This document shows positions 58,660-64,000 of a stretch of 64,000 nt of DNA, piece by piece. The DNA is taken from positions 174,962 to 238,961 of the forward strand of contig NZ_RRCO01000004.1 of the NCBI RefSeq assembly GCF_003862475.1. Reading direction: 5' to 3'. This stretch comes from Lachnoanaerobaculum gingivalis. GTDB taxonomy: Bacteria > Bacillota > Clostridia > Lachnospirales > Lachnospiraceae. The notes under the pieces were generated by a model. That model was given only the letters and a program-made list of their open reading frames with translations, was not told where the DNA came from and searched no databases. Both the position numbers and the translations under genes were made by a program. Within the stretch, counting starts at the first letter, position 1; the number at the start of each line of letters is the position of its first letter.

Positions 58660-59649
58660 ATGAAAAAGAATATTTTGACAATAGCAATGGCAATACTCAT
58701 TGGAGCAAGCCTTATGGCATGCGGATCAAAAGCGGATAATACAAACAGCAAGGCTGATTCTTCATCAGAAGTAAGTGCCGATGCAAAAAAAGTCGGAGTT
58801 TTGCAGTATGTACAGCACCCTGCACTTGATAAAGCAAATGAAGGTTTTGTGGCAGCACTTGAAGAAGCAGGTATTGAAGTGGATATCGAGCAGCAAAATG
58901 CCGGCGGTGAGCAGTCGGCGGCACAGACTATTGCAAACAAGCTTGTAAATGATAAGAAAGATTTGATTCTTGCAATAGCTACACCTGCAGCACAGGCTGT
59001 AGCAGGTGCCACTACAGATATTCCGGTAGTTATAACAGCAGTAACAGATCCTGCAGCTTCAGGACTTGTGGAGAGCAATGACGCACCGGGAGGAAATGTT
59101 ACAGGAAGTTCTGATCTTACACCGGTAGCGGATCAGATTGAGCTTTTAACAAAACTGTTACCTGAGGCAAAGAATGTGGGAATACTCTATTGTACAGCTG
59201 AGGCAAACTCCAAGTTACAGGCTGAAATGGCTATGGATGCTCTTAAAGAGAAGGGACTTACCGGAGTTGAGTACACAGTTTCAAGTTCAAATGAGATTCA
59301 GACAGTGGTTGAGTCAATGGTAGGTAAGGTAGATGCTATATATGTACCTACAGATAACGTTATTGCGGCAGGTATGACAACAGTAGCTATGATTGCCACT
59401 ACAGAGCATAAGATTCCTATAATAGGAGCGGAGGCTGCTCATGTGGAAAACGGTGCTTTGGCAACATACGGTATTGATTACTTTGAGGTCGGAAAGCTTG
59501 CAGGAGAGCAGGCTGTTGAAATTTTAAACGGTAAGTCACCTGCAGATATTCCTATAGCTTATTTGCCAAAGGATAAATGCAAACTTACAATAAATGAAGA
59601 GGTTGCAAAAGAACTTGGAATAGACACATCAAGTATTTCAATGCAGTAA
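58660..59649 (+). CDS. ABC transporter substrate-binding lipoprotein (ABC_sub_bind family)
   Basis: A 329-residue lipoprotein: signal peptide ending LMACGS (lipid-modified C21), Ser/Asp linker, then the two-lobed ABC_sub_bind domain (VGVLQYVQHPALDKANEGF, AQTIANKLVNDKKDLILAIA, TDIPVVITAVTDP). This family includes TrpX-type proteins thought to bind tryptophan or other aromatic amino acids. First gene of a three-gene operon under a near-consensus promoter; no T-box is visible in the short leader. ATG 58,660 after GGAAGG. Confidence 0.9.
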   Translation: MKKNILTIAMAILIGASLMACGSKADNTNSKADSSSEVSADAKKVGVLQYVQHPALDKANEGFVAALEEAGIEVDIEQQNAGGEQSAAQTIANKLVNDKKDLILAIATPAAQAVAGATTDIPVVITAVTDPAASGLVESNDAPGGNVTGSSDLTPVADQIELLTKLLPEAKNVGILYCTAEANSKLQAEMAMDALKEKGLTGVEYTVSSSNEIQTVVESMVGKVDAIYVPTDNVIAAGMTTVAMIATTEHKIPIIGAEAAHVENGALATYGIDYFEVGKLAGEQAVEILNGKSPADIPIAYLPKDKCKLTINEEVAKELGIDTSSISMQ

Positions 59650-59714
59650 TTTATGGTATATTATAAAATAATGAAAGCTTAAATTGAATTATAATATAAT
59701 TTTTGGAGGTATAA

Positions 59715-60617
59715 ATGTTTACAGCACTGTTAGGTGCCGTTGCGCAGGGAATACTTTGGGGGGCAATGGTGCTTGGGGTATATATTACCTATAAACTGCT
59801 GGATATAGCGGATTTGACGGCAGACGGAAGTTTTGCTTTTGGAGGATGTGTATGTGCGGTCATGATTGTAAACTTCAACATGAATCCTTTACTTGCACTT
59901 TTATTTGCAACTTTTGCCGGAATGATTGCAGGCTTTATCACAGGAGCATTACATACAATATTTGAAATACCGGCGATTCTTGCCGGTATTTTGACACAGA
60001 TTTCTCTTTGGTCTATCAATCTTAGAGTAATGGGAAAGAGTAATATACCGCTTTTAAAGACAAATACCATATTCTCATGGCTTACAGATGCTACAGGTAT
60101 GAGTAATGCAGTAGCCGGTGTTATACTAGGTGGAATTATTATTGTACTTATTATAATGATTTTATACTGGTTTTTCGGTACGGAGCTTGGTTCCGCGCTC
60201 AGAGCAACCGGAAATAATGAAGCTATGATCAGAGCTCTCGGAGTAAATACAGGTCATGCAAAGCTTCTTGCCCTGGTGATAAGCAACGGACTTATAGGTC
60301 TTTCAGGAGGCCTTATAGTACAAAGTCAGAAGTATGCCGATATCAATGCGGGAACAGGAGCTATAGTAATCGGACTTGCAGCTATAGTTATCGGTGAGGT
60401 AATACTCGGTAAAGTAATATCTTTCTGGATGAAACTTTCGGCAGCTGTTGTAGGTTCTATCGTGTACTTTGTAATCAGAGGTATTGTATTACAGCTTGGA
60501 ATGGATGCCAACGATATGAAGATGCTTTCTGCAATAATAGTGGCACTTGCGCTTGCCGTACCTGTAATGAGTGCAAAAATAAGGGCAAAAAGAGCCTATT
60601 CACCGAAGGGAGAATAA
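59715..60617 (+). CDS. ABC transporter permease (BPD_transp_2 type)
   Basis: A 300-residue permease with about eight membrane helices, of the branched-chain/sugar permease fold (YKLLDIADLTADGSFAFGG near the N-terminus, LRATGNNEAMIRALGVNTG coupling region, LVISNGLIGLSGGLIVQSQ). Together with its neighbours it forms a TrpXYZ-like importer. ATG 59,715 after TTTGGAGG. Confidence 0.9.
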   Translation: MFTALLGAVAQGILWGAMVLGVYITYKLLDIADLTADGSFAFGGCVCAVMIVNFNMNPLLALLFATFAGMIAGFITGALHTIFEIPAILAGILTQISLWSINLRVMGKSNIPLLKTNTIFSWLTDATGMSNAVAGVILGGIIIVLIIMILYWFFGTELGSALRATGNNEAMIRALGVNTGHAKLLALVISNGLIGLSGGLIVQSQKYADINAGTGAIVIGLAAIVIGEVILGKVISFWMKLSAAVVGSIVYFVIRGIVLQLGMDANDMKMLSAIIVALALAVPVMSAKIRAKRAYSPKGE

Positions 60618-60618
60618 G

Positions 60619-61416
60619 ATGTTAGAGATTAAAAATGTCAGTAAAACCTTCAATATAGGTACAATAAATGAAAAGAAAGCTTTAAATAAATTATCACTTA
60701 AGTTAAATCCGGGAGATTTTGTAACAATAATCGGAGGAAACGGTGCCGGTAAGTCAACAATGCTTAATATGATTGCAGGTGTATATCCTATTGACGGCGG
60801 TCAGATTATAATAGACGGCGTGGATATATCAAGAATGCCGGAGCATAAGAGAGCAAAGTATATCGGAAGAGTTTTTCAGGACCCTATGATGGGAACCAGT
60901 GCAGGAATGCAGATAGATGAAAACCTCGCACTTGCTTTCAGAAGAGGAGAAAAAAGAGGTTTATCTTGGGGAATAAAAAGATCTGAGAAAGAGCTTTACA
61001 AGGAAATACTTGCAAAACTAGGACTTGGACTTCAAACCAGAATGACATCAAAGGTAGGACTCTTATCAGGAGGACAAAGACAGGCGTTGACGCTTTTGAT
61101 GGCAACACTTAAAAAGCCTAAGTTATTACTTTTAGATGAGCATACGGCGGCACTTGATCCGCAGACTGCAAAGACAGTTCTTGATCTTACAGAGCAGATT
61201 GTGGCTGAACAAAATCTTACAGCAATGATGGTAACTCATAATATGAAGGATGCCCTCAATATAGGCAACAGACTTATAATGATGCATTCGGGCAGAGTAA
61301 TCTATGATGTAAGCGGTGAGGAAAAAAAGAAACTTAAGGTTGAAGACCTTTTGAGAAAATTTGAAGAGGCAAGCGGCGGTGAGTTTGCCAATGACAGAAT
61401 GATGTTGGCTAATTAG
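60619..61416 (+). CDS. ABC transporter ATP-binding protein
   Basis: A 265-residue ATPase: Walker A GGNGAGKST (39-47), Q-loop VFQDPMMG, signature LSGGQRQAL, Walker B LLLLDEHTAALDP (EH instead of the common EP after Asp) and switch His in VTHNMKDAL. One base after the permease stop. Energises the ABC_sub_bind-type importer. Confidence 0.92.
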   Translation: MLEIKNVSKTFNIGTINEKKALNKLSLKLNPGDFVTIIGGNGAGKSTMLNMIAGVYPIDGGQIIIDGVDISRMPEHKRAKYIGRVFQDPMMGTSAGMQIDENLALAFRRGEKRGLSWGIKRSEKELYKEILAKLGLGLQTRMTSKVGLLSGGQRQALTLLMATLKKPKLLLLDEHTAALDPQTAKTVLDLTEQIVAEQNLTAMMVTHNMKDALNIGNRLIMMHSGRVIYDVSGEEKKKLKVEDLLRKFEEASGGEFANDRMMLAN

Positions 61417-61438
61417 TAAATTCAAATAGGAGGGGACT

Positions 61439-62071
61439 ATGGATAAGAAACTTATTATCACCATAAACAGAGAATATGGAAGCGGTGGAAGAATAATAGG
61501 ACAGCAGCTTTCAGAGAAACTTGGAATACCGTATTATGATGATGAAATAATAAAGATGGCATCTGAACATTCGGCTGTCGGAGAACAGTACTTCAGAATG
61601 AATGACGAAAGACCGGGGCATAATATTTTACAAAGGATAATAGGTGGAATAAAGAATGCAAATAATAAGCCGTCCATAGGAGATGATATAGTTTCACCTG
61701 ACAATCTTTTCAGATTTGAAAGCGAAGTTATAAGAGAGCTGGTAGCAAGTGAATCCTGTATACTTATAGGTAGATGTGCTGATTTCGTACTCAGTTCAGC
61801 AGGAGAAGATGATTTTATTTCACTTTTCGTATATGCCGATCTCTCAAAAAAGGTTGACAGAGTAATGGAAGTTGACGGAGTAGATGCCAAGGAAGCACTT
61901 AGAAGAGTGCAAAGAAACAATAGAATCAGGAAAGAGTATTACAAGTATTATACAGGTGAAGAGTGGGATGATATGACACATTACGATCTTCCTCTGAACA
62001 CATCAAAGATTACACTTGAACAGGGTGTGGATTTGATACTGGAATACTTAAGAATCAGAGGTAAGTTATAG
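61439..62071 (+). CDS. Cytidylate kinase-like protein
   Basis: A 210-residue P-loop kinase of the cytidylate kinase-like (AAA_26/Cytidylate_kin2) family: ITINREYGSGGRIIGQQLSE (P-loop with GSGGR), LIGRCADFVL, and the LID-like RRVQRNNRIRKEYYKYYTG. Such proteins are frequent in Clostridia beside the genuine cmk; substrate uncertain. ATG 61,439 after GGAGGGG. Two bases before the citrate synthase gene. Confidence 0.87.
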   Translation: MDKKLIITINREYGSGGRIIGQQLSEKLGIPYYDDEIIKMASEHSAVGEQYFRMNDERPGHNILQRIIGGIKNANNKPSIGDDIVSPDNLFRFESEVIRELVASESCILIGRCADFVLSSAGEDDFISLFVYADLSKKVDRVMEVDGVDAKEALRRVQRNNRIRKEYYKYYTGEEWDDMTHYDLPLNTSKITLEQGVDLILEYLRIRGKL

Positions 62072-62072
62072 A

Positions 62073-63419
62073 ATGAAGGATAATTATATTGACAGCTTTT
62101 TGGCACAGGAATTCGGAAAGAGCCAAAATTATAATGAAATTAAAAACGGACTTTTTAGCGAATTCAATGTAAAAAAAGGTCTTAGAAATGAAGACGGTAC
62201 AGGAGTAAGAGTAGGCCTTACAAAAGTATCCGATGTAGTGGGCTATGATATAATAGACGGTGTAAAAACAAATGTAGACGGCAAGCTTTACTACAGAGGT
62301 TACAGCTTAAACGACCTTGTGAACGGAAGTGCAAAGTCCACAAGAGGATATGAGGAAGTAATGTTCTTACTCTTATTCGGATTTTTGCCTAATAAGGTGG
62401 AACTTGACAATTTCTCAAAGGTATTCAGAAGTATGTATACACTGCCAAGCAACTTCTTTGAAAGTGTGCTTCTTAGAAATCCCGGAAAGAATTTGATGAA
62501 TGTGCTTCAAAATGCTGTACTTACTCTATACAACTACGATGAGGAACCTGACAATGTGGATGTTTATTCCACTCTTGTAAAAGGTATAAGAATATCGGCA
62601 TCACTTCCTGTTATCATGTGCTATGCATATCAGGCAAAGAGACATTATTTTTATAATGACAGTTTGATAATACATTATCCTGACGAGAAGCTTTCAATGG
62701 CTGAGAATATATTGCAGATGTTAAGAGTCGATCAGAAATTTTCAAAGAATGAGGCGGCTCTTCTTGATACAATACTTATTCTTCATGCAGACCATGGCGG
62801 CGGTAACAACTCTACATTTACCAATGTAGTTGTTTCATCCACAGGTACGGATATCTACTCAACTATAGCGGCATCCATAGGATCGTTAAAAGGACCTAAG
62901 CATGGCGGTGCAAATATTTCGGTTGTACAGATGATGAAGGCGATAAAGGATGAAATAGGTATAACTACCGATGAAAAGAAGATAAGAAATATCGTAAACA
63001 GACTGCTTGATAAAGATTTCTATGATTGCAGCGGTTTAATATACGGATTCGGTCATGCGGTATATACTATCACAGACCCAAGAGCCGAGCTTTTAAGAGA
63101 GTACTGTGAGACTGTAGCAAAAGATAAGGACAGACTGGAAGAGTATCACTTCTATGAAGAGTTTGAAAAGACTGTAAAGAAAGTGGTATTTGAGAGAAAG
63201 GGAACTACAATTTCTTCAAATGTAGACCTTTACTCAGGGTTTGCATACAATATGCTCGGTATTCCTGAGGATCTTTATACACCTCTATTTGTTATATCAA
63301 GAAATATAGGTTGGGTTGCTCACAATGTGGAAAACAAGCTTTATGATGGAAGAATAATGAGACCTGCTACAAAGTATGTGGGAGAATTAAAAGAATATAC
63401 ACCTTTTAAGGACAGATAA
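62073..63419 (+). CDS. Citrate synthase (citrate/2-methylcitrate synthase family)
   Basis: A 448-residue enzyme condensing oxaloacetate and acetyl-CoA. Active-site regions are present: LHADHGGGNNSTF (first catalytic His), GPKHGGAN, GFGHAVYTITDPRAEL (second His; the usual catalytic Asp region follows) and IGWVAHNVEN with the Arg-binding end. The N-terminus is extended by about 50 residues relative to short bacterial forms, as in other Lachnospiraceae citrate synthases. Probably feeds 2-oxoglutarate synthesis in an incomplete cycle. ATG 62,073 follows immediately after the kinase gene without a clear ribosome binding site. Confidence 0.93.
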   Translation: MKDNYIDSFLAQEFGKSQNYNEIKNGLFSEFNVKKGLRNEDGTGVRVGLTKVSDVVGYDIIDGVKTNVDGKLYYRGYSLNDLVNGSAKSTRGYEEVMFLLLFGFLPNKVELDNFSKVFRSMYTLPSNFFESVLLRNPGKNLMNVLQNAVLTLYNYDEEPDNVDVYSTLVKGIRISASLPVIMCYAYQAKRHYFYNDSLIIHYPDEKLSMAENILQMLRVDQKFSKNEAALLDTILILHADHGGGNNSTFTNVVVSSTGTDIYSTIAASIGSLKGPKHGGANISVVQMMKAIKDEIGITTDEKKIRNIVNRLLDKDFYDCSGLIYGFGHAVYTITDPRAELLREYCETVAKDKDRLEEYHFYEEFEKTVKKVVFERKGTTISSNVDLYSGFAYNMLGIPEDLYTPLFVISRNIGWVAHNVENKLYDGRIMRPATKYVGELKEYTPFKDR

Positions 63420-63420
63420 A

Positions 63421-63443
63421 AAAGAGGCCATGAGCCTCTTTTT
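63421..63443. terminator. Bidirectional terminator after citrate synthase
   Basis: AAAGAGGC (63,421-63,428) with GCCTCTTT (63,434-63,441), A- and T-runs on both sides. Serves citrate synthase and the convergent YtxH-like gene. Confidence 0.88.
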
Positions 63444-63445
63444 TA

Positions 63446-63988
63446 CTATTTCTTATCTGTACTGTTTTCTAAAATATCATCAATCTTTTGTGCCAAGCCT
63501 TTCTTGTCCTCATCGGAGTCCATTTCATAGAATTCAACTTCCACATCGGAATCAAGGTCGTTTTCAACAACTTCGGATTTTTTAGAATCCTTTCCGAATT
63601 TGTCAAGTTGCTTTTTAGCCTTGTCAACTACAGGCTCAACGCTTGATTTAGCTTTTTCAAACAGCGGCTTTGCATTGTCCTTTGCTACATCACCGGCTGC
63701 AGAAACATTATCTGTAATAATATTTGCCACATCCTTTAACATTTCCTTGGCTGCACTTGCCATACCTTTTGCACTGTTTGCGGTGTCCTTTGCTGCCGTA
63801 ACGAATTCATCTGTAGTAGACTTTAATGCTGTATACTTTCTGTTTGCGGTAGCATCCTCTGTTTTATAATCTGAAAGTTCGTCTTCAAAATCCTTGAATT
63901 CGCCCTCCAATTCTTTTTGATATTCTTTATACTTCAGTATATATGACACTCCGGCTGCCGCAGCACCTGCAACAGTTGCCCAAAACAT
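63446..63988 (-). CDS. YtxH-like membrane-anchored helical protein
   Basis: A 180-residue protein: short N-terminal membrane helix (FWATVAGAAAAGVSYILKY) followed by a long Ala/Lys/Asp-rich helical region (AAKDTANSAKGMASAAKEML, VDKAKKQLDKFGKDSKK) and an acidic C-terminus. This resembles YtxH/apolipoprotein-like general stress proteins of Firmicutes. The start at 63,988 is near the window edge; no further upstream start could be judged. Confidence 0.7.
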   Translation of the reverse strand: MFWATVAGAAAAGVSYILKYKEYQKELEGEFKDFEDELSDYKTEDATANRKYTALKSTTDEFVTAAKDTANSAKGMASAAKEMLKDVANIITDNVSAAGDVAKDNAKPLFEKAKSSVEPVVDKAKKQLDKFGKDSKKSEVVENDLDSDVEVEFYEMDSDEDKKGLAQKIDDILENSTDKK

Positions 63989-64000
63989 TAACTTTTTTAA

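Overview
The window reads as a chromosomal segment of a low-G+C Gram-positive anaerobe of the class Clostridia, most probably Lachnospiraceae. This rests on A+T-rich DNA with strong use of AGA/ATA codons, Firmicute-type ribosome binding sites, a SAM-I riboswitch in front of metK, and a housekeeping gene order (Asp23-family protein, DAK-type kinase, recG, L,D-transpeptidase, rsmD, coaD) common in Clostridia. The genus cannot be fixed from the sequence alone.

Layout. (1) 1-25,120 is an accessory region: a mosaic of short one- or two-gene units, nearly all on the + strand. They include five near-identical GNAT acetyltransferases, two copies of a GNAT + SAP-domain + DUF4846 lipoprotein block, two copies of a TetR-flavodoxin pair, two VOC proteins, GrpB, an Lsa-type ABC-F resistance protein, a DUF4869 + P-loop ATPase pair, a methyltransferase and an FAD oxidoreductase. 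Many units are separated by a recurring stretch of about 36 bp (typical core GCTAAGTCCGGTAATTAG ending in GAATTT) between one stop codon and the next start codon. The region is littered with decay: a collapsed ECF transporter operon, an ispD 3' fragment, a hybrid gene remnant, truncated and frameshifted genes. It looks like a gene-capture or cassette array, but no integrase for it lies in the window. (2) 25,365-34,976 is a type I restriction-modification island: hsdM, hsdS, a Fic protein, a tyrosine recombinase, two further hsdS pieces (one inverted), a HEPN-motif protein and hsdR. Short inverted and direct repeats inside the hsdS genes make it a phase-variable specificity locus. (3) 35,073-64,000 is core genome: metK under a SAM riboswitch with a two-component system, azlCD, the Asp23/fakA/recG/ldt/rsmD/coaD/coiled-coil run, a tightly overlapped operon (rRNA methyltransferase, pseudouridine synthases, helicase, HAD phosphatase, recU), a HisI-like protein, a cation/proton antiporter, a patatin, an ABC_sub_bind-type ABC transporter, a cytidylate-kinase-like protein, citrate synthase and a YtxH-like protein.

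How it fits together. The left part supplies drug and stress tolerance functions by gene capture and amplification. The middle is a switchable restriction barrier with two candidate toxic effectors (Fic and HEPN). The right part is stable chromosome. No rRNA, tRNA or CRISPR array was found.
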